Source of the DNA: Odoribacter sp.
Lineage (GTDB): Bacteria > Bacteroidota > Bacteroidia > Bacteroidales > Muribaculaceae
Assembly: GCA_023663145.1 (NCBI GenBank)
Contig: JAMPHZ010000017.1
Coordinates: 1-63,035 of the forward strand
Direction: 5' to 3'
DNA: 63,035 nt
Part shown: positions 17,685-27,014 of the stretch, in pieces
Position numbering within the stretch: the stretch's first letter is position 1
Layout of the letters: each line of letters opens with the position of its first letter
Position numbers and translations under genes: made by a program
Notes under the pieces: model-generated
Seen by the model: only the letters and a program-made list of their open reading frames with translations
The model's database searches: none
What the model was told of the DNA's origin: nothing

Positions 17685-18872
17685 TCACTCCCAAGTGTAT
17701 CTTTTAGCGTGCCTGAAACGGGAGAAAACACATCTCAGCATCTGCCGCGGCACACGTGTGGCGGCAAGGAAGGGTAATGTGAATAACAGTCTGCGGCCAC
17801 ACAGAGCTGTCATGGCACGCCGCCATACAAGACCTGCGGGATACCAGCAGCACAGTGCTGCCACGCCGGCAGCGATTGAGGCAGGAGTATATGGAGGGAT
17901 GGCTATGGCCGCTAAAGGCAGCAGTAATGCGATGGTGTAGCATGACCACCCTAAACGAGCCAGAAAGCGGGGACGGCGGCGGATGAAACGGCGCGTGAAA
18001 CGACGGCGGATATCGCGCCGCCGGGCTGATGCCGGTGAGTTGTATCCCGGCACCTCCACTATTGATTCCATGGCCAGCTCTACGGCCGTGTTGGATGCGG
18101 TGGCCACGCGGCTGATAAAAATGTCGTCGTCGCCGTCACGAAGGTTGAGATTGCTTGAAAATCCTTTTGACCGGAAGAATAATTCGCGACGGTAAGCGAG
18201 GTTAAACTCGGTGCCGCGCCAGGGATGCCCGGCAAGAGCATCGGCAATCCACATGGCAGAATCGGCCACAAAGTCAAATGAACGTGTACGTGAGCCGAAA
18301 GCACGGTCGTCATATGGAGCCGCACAGGCATATCCCAACACCACCTCGATGTGGCTGTCGGGCGAGAAATTACTCATCATAAGCGCAAGCCAGTGAGGGC
18401 TGTCGATAACAGCATCAGCTGCGGTAAGCACCACCACCGGATAGCGTGCAGCCTTGATACCAAGAGTGAGAGCAAGCTTCTTGCGGCTGAGGTTACGTGC
18501 TCCGTCGGGGGTGTGGGTAAGATAAAGATTACGGTGCTGCATCTGCATGTCCGCCACAAGTTGGTTGACCTGCAAGGAGTCTCCTTCGTTCACTACTATC
18601 ACCTCATACTCGGCATCATATTGCTGGGCCAGCAACTGCGGCAGCAATTCTTCAAGGCGCGAGGCCTCGTCAACCGAATATACGATTATCGAAGCGCCCT
18701 CCCGCGAGGCTCGCAGTGCAGTGGCACGCGCAGCATCTTCATCGCAGCGCGCGCGGCGACGTGATACCGGCATTATCTTCAACAGAAACACACCCAGCGC
18801 CACCAATGTAGCCGCCAGGCTGATTTCAAGCAAAACAGCCTGCACCGGGATTATATCAAGCCCAAAAATCAT
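17685..18872 (-). CDS. Membrane-anchored family 2 glycosyltransferase
   Basis: 395 residues from the ATG at 18872. The TTG start at 18905 overlaps a TAATTTTG -7 box and would lie before the transcript start, so it is rejected. One N-terminal membrane helix (about 10-33), a GT2 catalytic core (ASIIVYSVDEASRLEELLPQLLAQQY; metal site likely in VVLTAADAVIDS; acceptor region LRDGDDDIFISRV), and one or two C-terminal helices (ARLGWSCYTIALLLPLAAIAI). The usual DxD reads A-A-D, which is slightly unusual. The sugar donor and acceptor are unknown. The protein is arginine-rich between the core and the C-terminal helices (ARRRDIRRRFTRRFIRRRPRF), consistent with an inner-leaflet membrane contact. Confidence 0.82.
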   Translation of the reverse strand: MIFGLDIIPVQAVLLEISLAATLVALGVFLLKIMPVSRRRARCDEDAARATALRASREGASIIVYSVDEASRLEELLPQLLAQQYDAEYEVIVVNEGDSLQVNQLVADMQMQHRNLYLTHTPDGARNLSRKKLALTLGIKAARYPVVVLTAADAVIDSPHWLALMMSNFSPDSHIEVVLGYACAAPYDDRAFGSRTRSFDFVADSAMWIADALAGHPWRGTEFNLAYRRELFFRSKGFSSNLNLRDGDDDIFISRVATASNTAVELAMESIVEVPGYNSPASARRRDIRRRFTRRFIRRRPRFLARLGWSCYTIALLLPLAAIAIPPYTPASIAAGVAALCCWYPAGLVWRRAMTALCGRRLLFTLPFLAATRVPRQMLRCVFSRFRHAKRYTWE

Positions 18873-18902
18873 TGATTTGGTAACATTTTTAATATCTTTC
18901 GG

Positions 18903-18910
18903 CAAAATTA
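18903..18910 (-). promoter_or_regulatory. -7 box for the glycosyltransferase gene
   Basis: TAATTTTG on the minus strand, 31 bp before the ATG at 18872. It makes the upstream TTG an untenable start. No TTTG lies at the 19-bp distance. Confidence 0.5.
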
Positions 18911-19103
18911 CTAAAAAATTGCGACATACTCACGCATATACTCCACAAATTTTCAGCATTCTAAATTTAGACAGCGGCCTGCGGCTTGCGCCCCAAACGG
19001 CAAAGTTGCTGATTAAGCGCCGGTCCCGCACACGTCGTATGCAGCATGTAGACATTTAGATAGTTCATAACTTTTACCTGTCTTAAATTAAATTGTAAAA
19101 AGT

Positions 19104-19134
19104 TTTTATATTGTAATAATTATTTATACATTTG
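19104..19134 (+). promoter_or_regulatory. Promoter for propeller-amidase operon
   Basis: TACATTTG (19127-19134) matches the -7 consensus; 19 bp upstream is TTTT (19104-19107), three of four bases of TTTG. The predicted leader is about 30 nt. Confidence 0.6.
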
Positions 19135-19171
19135 CCATTGACAATTTATTCTAATCCTTTAAATCATAACC

Positions 19172-20092
19172 ATGAAGAAAACTCTTCTTTCAATTTGCCT
19201 GCTGTGCGGCTCCCTTATATGCAGCGCACAGCTTGTGGAAGTGCAGAAGGTTGAGAAAGTAGCCATGCCTGAAGGGCATGCTGTGAGCATGGCGGCACTA
19301 AGCCCTGACGGCTCTTACGCCGTGGTATCTCCCATATCGGGACAAGGCCTCGCCACCCTCGACCTTTCCACCGGTTCAACCAAAATCATTTCGTATGAAG
19401 CCAGCCCTGTCATGGTGCAGTTCAGCGCCGACGGCTCGCATGTGATCTATCGCGAGAGCAGCTATGATGGCGCCCACCGCCGTTTTGTCGCTCTCAAAAG
19501 TTATGACGTGAAGTCGACCCGGAACACCACTCTTGTGGCGCCATCGCGCAACCTGCAGGGGTTCTCGGTCGAAGGTAACACAGCCGTTGCTGTAGAAAAT
19601 GGCCGCGCAAAGGCAAGAAGCGTGAGTGGCTCAGCTGTCACAGCCACAACACTCCGCCCTACCCTCAGCATTGACCATGGACAACTATGTATCACAACCG
19701 CCGGCACTACCAAGGTTCTCTCCCCTCTTGGTATCAAAGCCAACAGTTACCTGTGGCCGTCGCTGTCACCCGATGGCAGCCGCATTGCATTCTTCGCTGT
19801 GGGCTGCGGTGCATTCACCTGCGATTTGAACGGCAACGATGTCAAGCCTTTAGGTATGCTTCGCGCTGTCTGCTGGCTTGACAACAACATACTCGTGGGC
19901 ATGGATGACCACGATAACGGTATTGTCACAACCAAATCGGCTCTTGTAGCCGTGTCAGCCGATGGTGCCGCGACACAGACTCTCACTGATGACGCTGTGG
20001 TTGCCATATTCCCGTCAGCCGGCGGCTCAAGAATCTCTTTCACCACTCCGGCCGGTGATCTTTACCTCATTGATTACACCATAAAGAAATAA
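19172..20092 (+). CDS. Secreted TolB/PD40-like beta-propeller protein
   Basis: 306 residues with a signal peptide (MKKTLLSICLLCGSLICSAQ). Repeated propeller blades include AALSPDGSYAVVSP, VQFSADGSHVIYRES and PSLSPDGSRIAFFAVG, the 'SPDGxxIAF' signature of PD40/TolB repeats. No catalytic domain is visible, so it is likely a binding module in the periplasm or on the surface. It precedes the large amidase by 8 bp with a single promoter upstream, so the two are co-expressed. A role in presenting or regulating the amidase is inference. Confidence 0.8.
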   Translation: MKKTLLSICLLCGSLICSAQLVEVQKVEKVAMPEGHAVSMAALSPDGSYAVVSPISGQGLATLDLSTGSTKIISYEASPVMVQFSADGSHVIYRESSYDGAHRRFVALKSYDVKSTRNTTLVAPSRNLQGFSVEGNTAVAVENGRAKARSVSGSAVTATTLRPTLSIDHGQLCITTAGTTKVLSPLGIKANSYLWPSLSPDGSRIAFFAVGCGAFTCDLNGNDVKPLGMLRAVCWLDNNILVGMDDHDNGIVTTKSALVAVSADGAATQTLTDDAVVAIFPSAGGSRISFTTPAGDLYLIDYTIKK

Positions 20093-20100
20093 GAACTGCC

Positions 20101-23100
20101 ATGAAGAAAATGATATTTGCAATGGCAGCCGCCCTGATGGCAGCCGCCCCCATCCAGGCCAAAGACCTGCAGGATCTGCGCATCTATATAAATCCCGGCC
20201 ACGGTGGCTGGGGCAGCGGTGACCGCCATATGGGCACCATAGGCCACGGCGATGCCGACTATACCGACACTTGCGGGTTCTTTGAGACAAACACCAACAC
20301 TTGGAAAGGCCTTGCCCTGCTGCAACGCCTCGCCGACTACGGCTTCAAATATGACCCTACCCTTAACCAACGGCCCGAAGGCGCCGCTGAGGAGCTCTAT
20401 CGGTGGGGAGCTGCCCGCGACATGTCGCAGGGGCTTGTGATGAGTCATGTAAAGAACGGTGTGAGCCGTGACATCAACGAAATAGCCGTAGAGGTTGAAG
20501 TCAACAACTTCGATTACTTCATTTCGGTTCACTCCAATGCCGCTACCGAGGGCTCGTCAACCAACTACCCGGCCATGTTCATCCGGGGCGAAGGCGGCAA
20601 GGAAAGCGTGCCAGGCTCCACTGAGGTTTCACGCGTCATATGGCCGTACGCCTACAGCAACGAGCACTCCAACTGGAGCCATTACTCCATGACTAATCCG
20701 TCGATCAACTATGACATCGACTTCTGGAGCGGTGACTATGCCATCACCACCATGCCTGACGGCACCAAAGTCAAAGGATATTATGCCGTGCTACGCCACA
20801 ATACTCCCGGCATGCTTGTTGAAGGATATTTCCATACATATCAGCCGGCCCGCCACCGCGCCATGAACCCTGATGTGTGCGCTATCGAGGGCGAAGCATA
20901 TGCCCGCGGCATAGCGGAATACTTCGGCGTGGCTCAGGAAGAGACCGGTGATCTATACGGTATCGTGCGCGACCTTCACGAACGTTTCAAACATAAGTAT
21001 TACAACGCACCATCATCGTCGCCCGACGCATTCATGCCCCTCAACGGCGCCAAGGTAACTCTTGTCGACGCCTCCGGTAACGACGTTGCCGAATACACCA
21101 CCGACGATGAATGGAACGGTGCTTTCGTATTCCGTCACATCGCCCCGGGCGACTACACGATACGGGTAAGTTGCGAGGGCTACAAAGACGCCACTGCCGA
21201 CCAGTGCGGCCCCTTCACCGTTGAAGCCGCAAAGGTAACATATCCACGCGTATATCTGGAAAGCCTCTCCTACGAACCCCCGACAGAAACATTCGCTGAC
21301 TATGTTGACGAAATCAACACACCTGCCATTCTGGCTGCTGATGCCTACAACTTCGGAGAACAGCCCCTGACCGCCACCATCCCGGCTCTTGAGGGGAAAA
21401 CCATCAAGCGTGTAATCTACCGCAACGACAAACTCTATATCCTGGCTCATGACACAGCCAAGACACCTACTCTGCTTGTAGTTGACGCCAACACATTATC
21501 ACTGAAAGCCGAGGTTTCGACAGAAGGAACAGTGGGCAGCCATTGCAACCTCAGCGATATAGCGGTAACAGCTGACGGTATCCTCATTGGATCGGCCGCC
21601 CAACACACCGTGCTGCTCGACGACGAACTTGAACCCGGCGAGGTAAAAGCCAACTGTAACTTCTACCGCTGGGAAAATGGCGAAGACGGCACCCCGCAGG
21701 GCGCCCCGATCAAGTGGTTCGACACCGGAGCTACAGCCAACTTCTACAGCGCCGTAACCGGCTTTACATTCGCCTACACAGGCACCATCAAGGAAGGAAC
21801 TGTGTACCTACCCTCCTACTCGACCTACTATAACCGCAAGGTGTGGCTAAACACACTTGATATATTCGACGGGGAACTATCATCATCAAGCTTTGTGAAT
21901 GTAACCAAAGACCGCATGAACATGGATGAGCTTGGCGACGACGTCACCATCAGTCTCTCACCGGCCTCAAGCCAGTCATTCATCGTCAACAGCAAGCTTG
22001 TAAGCCCCATGCAGTTCCATGGCGTCACATACGAGGAACAGGGCCAACTGCCGGCTGATCATCTTTCTGCCACAGCCGCCCGGGAAGGTTATTTCAAATA
22101 TGCCGGCCATGCCATGATGGTGGCACATGACAACGGAGCCATCCGCCTCATCGACATTACCAAGGGCGTATCTGATCCAAGCCCCGTAGAGACATCCAAC
22201 ACGGCTGTCGAAGGTTCGGCCGCCACCACCGGCCGGGCTGTCGTGACACGCAACCAGGATGATGCCATCACTGCCGCCCATATCGAATTGTTCGCTATCA
22301 ACGGTTCCAATATATCACGCTATTCGACCAAAGATACCGAGCAACCTATGGTACGCGGCAACTGGGCTTACGATCTTACTGCCAATCCAGGATATGACAA
22401 CGATTACACCCTGTTCTTCCACCTTACCGACGCAGCTCACGCTAAGGTTCGGCTCGTAGCCCTGCAATCATCGTCAGATCAACCTGTGATTGAAGTTGCT
22501 GATGCCGACTTCGCCAAGGGCATTAATTCGGTAGTGGTTGACGCTTCCTCATTCTCCGGTGCGTATACATGGGAAGTTATTGTCGACAACAAGACCATTC
22601 CCTCGGCAACCACCATTTTCAACAGCGACATCGTATCTAGCGGTGTGGCAATCGACCTTGACACCAACAGCTCCAACTACGGTACCATATTCGTGTCACA
22701 GAAAGACGGCGAGCGCGGTATCCGGGCTTTCTCACCCTCATTCGAGCCCTACAACACCACACCCTGGCTTGCCGGCATGTGGGATACAGGCGTAGGTGCA
22801 TCGCCATGGCGCCTCGCCATGCTCGGCGACAAACTCATCATCACCGACTGGGGCGATGCCCAGGGTGGCATGTATCTGCTTGATCCCGGCAAGCCCACCG
22901 AGCGCACCAATTTCTTTGCGGGCACATGTAACTCTGCCTCAGGCGAGTGGACATACAACGGCAAGGTAATAGGTGGATCCACCTCAGGTGTGGCCGTGCG
23001 CGGCTCAGGCGAGGGGACTACCCTCATATCTTTCCAGGAAGACTGGCCAAGCGACTATTCGCTCAATCTGGTCACCTACGATCTGGGGAATGCCACGCAG

Positions 23101-23769
23101 ATCACCGAGGCTCCTGTGCAGTCAGATAAGTTCAAAGCCGTCAGCTCCTACCTGGCTAACGGTAACGTAGATGTGCTTACATGTGACCAAGGCATGGTTC
23201 TCGGTCAGGTACGCGGAGGCGGAAACAACTCCAAGGGCGTTCCTTCATTCCTTGTAACCACCCTTGAGGGCGACATCCTGTTCAACTCAGGCGAGAGCAT
23301 GGAATCACTCAACGGCTCGGCCGGATGCTTTGCCCTCTCTCCCGACGGCAGCACCCTTTGTGTGCAGGATGACGGGAACAACATACATGTATGCAGCCTC
23401 GAATGGACTCCGGAGTTCAAACTCACTGAGCTCTACACATTCAACGTGCTCATGGACGGCGGATGGGATCTCAATTCCTATCAGGCTACATTTGACCCCG
23501 CAGGCAACCTTTACGTGGCCAACCGCTCATCATTCCGCGTGTTCGCCTTACCCCGTGAAGCTTCACAGGCCACAACCATGGCACCGACCAGCCAAGGCCT
23601 CATAGGTACCGGCGACGGAATCAATGATATTGCCATAGACGAGCCAGCCACCGATGAATCGGCGATTTACTACAACTTGCAGGGCGTTCAGGTATCAGCA
23701 GGACACCTTACCCCCGGCATCTATGTCAAGGTAACACAAGGCAAAGCCACCAAGATACTTGTAAAGTAA
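20101..23769 (+). CDS. Giant secreted N-acetylmuramoyl-L-alanine amidase with beta-rich extension and sorting tail
   Basis: 1222 residues. The signal peptide (1-20) is followed by an Amidase_3 domain (about 25-275) with zinc ligands His34 (NPGHGG), Glu62 and His144 (SVHSN) and catalytic Glu241 (GMLVEGYF); it would cut the amide between MurNAc and the stem peptide. Residues about 285-390 form a carboxypeptidase-regulatory-like sandwich (GAKVTLVDASGNDVAEYTTDDEWNGAFVFRHI). A beta-propeller-like region of roughly 750 residues follows (about 400-1160). The end (YYNLQGVQVSAGHLTPGIYVKVTQGKATKILVK) looks like a T9SS type A sorting domain. An amidase with such an extension probably acts on cell walls at the surface or outside the cell; this is inference. 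Confidence 0.88.
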   Translation: MKKMIFAMAAALMAAAPIQAKDLQDLRIYINPGHGGWGSGDRHMGTIGHGDADYTDTCGFFETNTNTWKGLALLQRLADYGFKYDPTLNQRPEGAAEELYRWGAARDMSQGLVMSHVKNGVSRDINEIAVEVEVNNFDYFISVHSNAATEGSSTNYPAMFIRGEGGKESVPGSTEVSRVIWPYAYSNEHSNWSHYSMTNPSINYDIDFWSGDYAITTMPDGTKVKGYYAVLRHNTPGMLVEGYFHTYQPARHRAMNPDVCAIEGEAYARGIAEYFGVAQEETGDLYGIVRDLHERFKHKYYNAPSSSPDAFMPLNGAKVTLVDASGNDVAEYTTDDEWNGAFVFRHIAPGDYTIRVSCEGYKDATADQCGPFTVEAAKVTYPRVYLESLSYEPPTETFADYVDEINTPAILAADAYNFGEQPLTATIPALEGKTIKRVIYRNDKLYILAHDTAKTPTLLVVDANTLSLKAEVSTEGTVGSHCNLSDIAVTADGILIGSAAQHTVLLDDELEPGEVKANCNFYRWENGEDGTPQGAPIKWFDTGATANFYSAVTGFTFAYTGTIKEGTVYLPSYSTYYNRKVWLNTLDIFDGELSSSSFVNVTKDRMNMDELGDDVTISLSPASSQSFIVNSKLVSPMQFHGVTYEEQGQLPADHLSATAAREGYFKYAGHAMMVAHDNGAIRLIDITKGVSDPSPVETSNTAVEGSAATTGRAVVTRNQDDAITAAHIELFAINGSNISRYSTKDTEQPMVRGNWAYDLTANPGYDNDYTLFFHLTDAAHAKVRLVALQSSSDQPVIEVADADFAKGINSVVVDASSFSGAYTWEVIVDNKTIPSATTIFNSDIVSSGVAIDLDTNSSNYGTIFVSQKDGERGIRAFSPSFEPYNTTPWLAGMWDTGVGASPWRLAMLGDKLIITDWGDAQGGMYLLDPGKPTERTNFFAGTCNSASGEWTYNGKVIGGSTSGVAVRGSGEGTTLISFQEDWPSDYSLNLVTYDLGNATQITEAPVQSDKFKAVSSYLANGNVDVLTCDQGMVLGQVRGGGNNSKGVPSFLVTTLEGDILFNSGESMESLNGSAGCFALSPDGSTLCVQDDGNNIHVCSLEWTPEFKLTELYTFNVLMDGGWDLNSYQATFDPAGNLYVANRSSFRVFALPREASQATTMAPTSQGLIGTGDGINDIAIDEPATDESAIYYNLQGVQVSAGHLTPGIYVKVTQGKATKILVK

Positions 23770-23790
23770 ACCCAACTATCATATAACACC

Positions 23791-23819
23791 AGCGGCGCTC
23801 ACATGGGCGCCGCTTTTTT
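23791..23819 (+). terminator. Terminator after the amidase gene, between convergent genes
   Basis: An 8-bp GC-rich stem (AGCGGCGC with GCGCCGCT) with an 8-nt loop is followed by six T. It sits between the amidase stop and the nadB stop. Confidence 0.85.
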
Positions 23820-23840
23820 AATTCTTGAGTTTATACAGGA

Positions 23841-25415
23841 TCACTGCTTTTTGAGCGGAGGATAGTCGAGGGTATAGTGTAGACCTCGTGATTCCTTGCG
23901 CTCCTTGGCCTGCCGCATTATGAGGTAACCCACATTGATGATGTTGCGCAACTCACATATCTCACGGCTGGCCTTCGAGCATTTGAACAGGCGCTCGGTC
24001 TCTTCATAAAGGATGTCAAGGCGATTCCAGGCGCGGTCAAGGCGCAAGTTTGAACGCACAATACCTACATAAGTGCCCATTATCTGGTTAACCTCACGTA
24101 TGCTTTGGGTAATCAACACCATTTCTTCAGGATGGCGCGTTCCCTCATCATTCCAGTCAGGCACATCATGGCGCAGGGCTATCCCTCCCACACGCGCAGT
24201 GGCATGGCGGGCTGCAGCATCAGCATACACCACAGCTTCTATCAATGAGTTTGATGCAAGGCGGTTACCGCCGTGCAATCCCGTGCATGAGCATTCTCCA
24301 AGGGCATACAGGCGATCGATAGATGACTGGCCGTCGAGGTCTACCTTTATGCCGCCGCACAGGTAATGTGCTGCGGGGGCCACAGGTATATAGTCTTTGG
24401 TGATATCAATGCCGAGTTCAAGACAATGCTGATATATGTTTGGAAAGTGATGGCGTGTTTCTTCGGGATCCTTATGTGTGACGTCAAGGAACACATGGTC
24501 ATCACCATTCAATTTCATTTCGGAGTCGATGGCACGTGCTACAATATCGCGTGGGGCGAGCGATAGACGCGGGTCATATTTATGCATGAATTCCTCACCG
24601 CGCAGATTGCGCAGCACTGCGCCATAGCCTCGCATGGCCTCGGTTATGAGGAAGGACGGACGGTCGCCGGGATGAAAAAGCGCTGTAGGGTGGAACTGTA
24701 TGAATTCCATATCTTTCACGGTTCCTTTGGCCCGATATACCATTGCAATGCCGTCACCGGTGGCTACAAGAGGATTGGTGGTAGTGAGGTAGACGGCTCC
24801 GACACCTCCGGTGGCCATTACTGTGATACGAGAGAGGAATTTGTCAACATTCCCTGTGGTCTGATCAAGCACATAGGCTCCATAGCAGGTGATATCGGGG
24901 GTACGACGAGTGACGATACGTCCAAGATGGTGCTGGGTGATTATCTCAATGGCGAAATGGTTCTCGAAGATGTCAATGTTTGGATTGGATCGCACAGCTT
25001 CAATCAACCCGCGCTGAATCTCGAAACCGGTATTGTCGGCATGGTGCAGAATTCTGAATTCCGAGTGGCCACCCTCACGGTGCAAGTCAAATTTACCGTC
25101 GGGATTCTTATCAAAATTGACGCCCCAGTCAATCAGGGATCGGATGCCGGCAGGAGCACCTTCCACAACCTTTTTCACCGCTGCGGGGTCACTGAGCCAG
25201 TCTCCGGCCACCATGGTGTCGTGGATATGCTTGTCAAAATCATCAACCTCAAGATTTGTAACCGAGGCAACTCCACCTTGTGCAAGTGCGGTATTAGCCT
25301 CATCTATGGATGTTTTACACACCAACGCCACGCGCCCGGCAGTTGCGGCTTTCAGGGCGAAACTCATGCCGGCTATGCCTGAGCCGATCACAAGAAAGTC
25401 ATATTCGTAAGTCAT
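23841..25415 (-). CDS. nadB: L-aspartate oxidase
   Basis: FAD enzyme that oxidises L-aspartate to iminoaspartate, the first step of de novo NAD synthesis. The N-terminus has the dinucleotide fold (FLVIGSGIAGMSFALKAA). HREGGHSEFRILHHAD and EFIQFHPTALFHPG are active-site segments of the fumarate reductase/NadB family, and GECSCTGLHGGNRLASNSLIEAVVYA is the conserved FAD-binding C-terminal motif. At 524 residues it is normal length. nadA and nadC are not in the window, so it is encoded alone here, with its own -7 box 52 bp upstream of the ATG. Confidence 0.97.
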   Translation of the reverse strand: MTYEYDFLVIGSGIAGMSFALKAATAGRVALVCKTSIDEANTALAQGGVASVTNLEVDDFDKHIHDTMVAGDWLSDPAAVKKVVEGAPAGIRSLIDWGVNFDKNPDGKFDLHREGGHSEFRILHHADNTGFEIQRGLIEAVRSNPNIDIFENHFAIEIITQHHLGRIVTRRTPDITCYGAYVLDQTTGNVDKFLSRITVMATGGVGAVYLTTTNPLVATGDGIAMVYRAKGTVKDMEFIQFHPTALFHPGDRPSFLITEAMRGYGAVLRNLRGEEFMHKYDPRLSLAPRDIVARAIDSEMKLNGDDHVFLDVTHKDPEETRHHFPNIYQHCLELGIDITKDYIPVAPAAHYLCGGIKVDLDGQSSIDRLYALGECSCTGLHGGNRLASNSLIEAVVYADAAARHATARVGGIALRHDVPDWNDEGTRHPEEMVLITQSIREVNQIMGTYVGIVRSNLRLDRAWNRLDILYEETERLFKCSKASREICELRNIINVGYLIMRQAKERKESRGLHYTLDYPPLKKQ

Positions 25416-25466
25416 GACAGATATTTAATTTAAGTTTGGCAGGCTTCAACTTAAAGTTTATGCATG

Positions 25467-25474
25467 CAAAAGTA
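25467..25474 (-). promoter_or_regulatory. -7 box for nadB
   Basis: TACTTTTG on the minus strand, 52 bp before the nadB ATG. No TTTG is found at the expected distance. Confidence 0.45.
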
Positions 25475-25614
25475 GCAATTTTCAAAAAATAAATGGTAAA
25501 AAGCACCGGGAAAAATTTAACAGAAGACAATGCCGTGGCCTATTATATCCTCAAATTAGCATAACGTGATTCAGGCATTCAGGCTTTTGTAGCGGTTATT
25601 CCATGTATTTTGGT

Positions 25615-25622
25615 TAACTTTG
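25615..25622 (+). promoter_or_regulatory. -7 box for the MATE transporter gene
   Basis: TAACTTTG lies 21 bp before the ATG at 25644 and overlaps the TTG at 25620 that would otherwise lengthen the frame. A TTTG at 25586-25589 is 25 bp upstream, longer than the usual 19. Confidence 0.55.
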
Positions 25623-25643
25623 CAAGTAAAATACAACTTATAC

Positions 25644-27014
25644 ATGAAACCATTATCCAAATATTTCACGGCATATAAAGAACTGGTTTTGCTTGGGTTG
25701 CCCATTCTTGTGGGACAGCTTGGCAATATTGTTGTAGGGTTTGCCGACAACATTATGGTTGGGCGCTATTCCACCGAGGCTCTTGCGTCGGCATCACTCG
25801 TCAACAATATGTTCAATGTGGCTATCTTCTGCATAGTAGGATTCACATATGGGCTCACGCCCCTTGCAGGAGCGCTTTTCGGGGCCGGTAAACGGCGCGA
25901 GATAGGATCACTGACCCGCACCGCCTTGTGGCTCAACATGCTTTTTGCCCTTGCTGTGACAGCTATCATGACTATCATTTACTTCAATCTCGACCGTCTC
26001 GGCCAACCTGCCGAACTGATGCCTCTGGTAAAACCATATTACCTTTTGGTGCTGTGTGGCCTGATACCTTTGGCGGTTTTCAATGTATTGGCTCAATGGT
26101 GTTACGCCATAAACAACACAAGCCTGCCAATGTGGATCATCCTCGGAGCCAACGTGCTCAATGTGGCAGGTAATTATGCTTTGATCTACGGTAACTGGGG
26201 CGCTCCTGAACTGGGGTTATGGGGCGCCGGATTGGCCACCCTTGCCGCGAGGATTCTCGCTGTCGGCGCTATAGCTGCGGCCCTGTTTCGTGCACGCCGT
26301 TTCAGCGATTACCGTGAGGGTTTGCTGAAAATGCCCCTGCGCAAGGGTGACACAGCCCTGCTTTGGCGCACATCAATGCCGGTGTCGCTGCAGATGACTT
26401 TCGAGAGCGGATCATTCACCGCAGCTGCCGTCATGACAGGTTGGTTGGGTGCCATACCACTGGCCGCGTTCCAGATAATAGTTATAATCGGCACTTTAGG
26501 ATTCTGTATATACTATTCCCTTGGATCAGCAATATCGGTCAAGGTAGCCAATGCCGCCGGCACAGGATCCCATTCCAACATGCGCCACATGGCATGGGCC
26601 GGCTATCACATAATGCTGGCGCTGATGGTAACATCTTCCTTGATTTTCATATTCGGGGGGCGCTATCTCATGCATGGATTCACGGAGGATCCGGCCGTGC
26701 TTGCACTTGCGGTGACACTGATCTTCCCGTTGGTCCTTTATCAGCTTGGCGACGCGACTCAGATTACGTTTGCCAACGCACTTCGCGGCACATCCCGCGT
26801 AATGCCTATGCTGTGGATAGCTTTCGTGTGTTATGTAGTGGTTGGTGTTCCGGCTACTTATTATCTGGGAATTGTGCTGCCGTTGGGAGTTTATGGAATA
26901 ATATTGAGTTTCAGCGCATCGCTGTTCCTTGCCGGAGGATTATTCCTTTATTTCTTCCTTAAGGCAACTTCAGCGCCTCAGCACGCGCCAGGTTACGGGC
27001 AGAATGAAGGGTAA
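25644..27014 (+). CDS. MATE-family multidrug/cation efflux transporter
   Basis: 456 residues from the ATG at 25644 (MKPLSKYFTAYKELVLLGLPILVGQ). About twelve hydrophobic helices in two homologous halves. The N-lobe signature LPILVGQLGNIVVGFADNIMVGRYSTEALA is typical of NorM-like MATE proteins, which export cationic drugs using Na+ or H+ gradients. The last 45 bp overlap the 3' end of the convergent flippase gene. Substrate unknown. Confidence 0.95.
   Translation: MKPLSKYFTAYKELVLLGLPILVGQLGNIVVGFADNIMVGRYSTEALASASLVNNMFNVAIFCIVGFTYGLTPLAGALFGAGKRREIGSLTRTALWLNMLFALAVTAIMTIIYFNLDRLGQPAELMPLVKPYYLLVLCGLIPLAVFNVLAQWCYAINNTSLPMWIILGANVLNVAGNYALIYGNWGAPELGLWGAGLATLAARILAVGAIAAALFRARRFSDYREGLLKMPLRKGDTALLWRTSMPVSLQMTFESGSFTAAAVMTGWLGAIPLAAFQIIVIIGTLGFCIYYSLGSAISVKVANAAGTGSHSNMRHMAWAGYHIMLALMVTSSLIFIFGGRYLMHGFTEDPAVLALAVTLIFPLVLYQLGDATQITFANALRGTSRVMPMLWIAFVCYVVVGVPATYYLGIVLPLGVYGIILSFSASLFLAGGLFLYFFLKATSAPQHAPGYGQNEG

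Noticed and set aside
18961..19060. A GC-richer island between divergent genes as a hidden gene
   Set aside because: No frame, hairpin or promoter pattern supports it beyond the two flanking promoters.
24582..25382. 266-residue open frame on the plus strand inside nadB
   Set aside because: It is a full antisense shadow of a clearly conserved enzyme and resembles no family.
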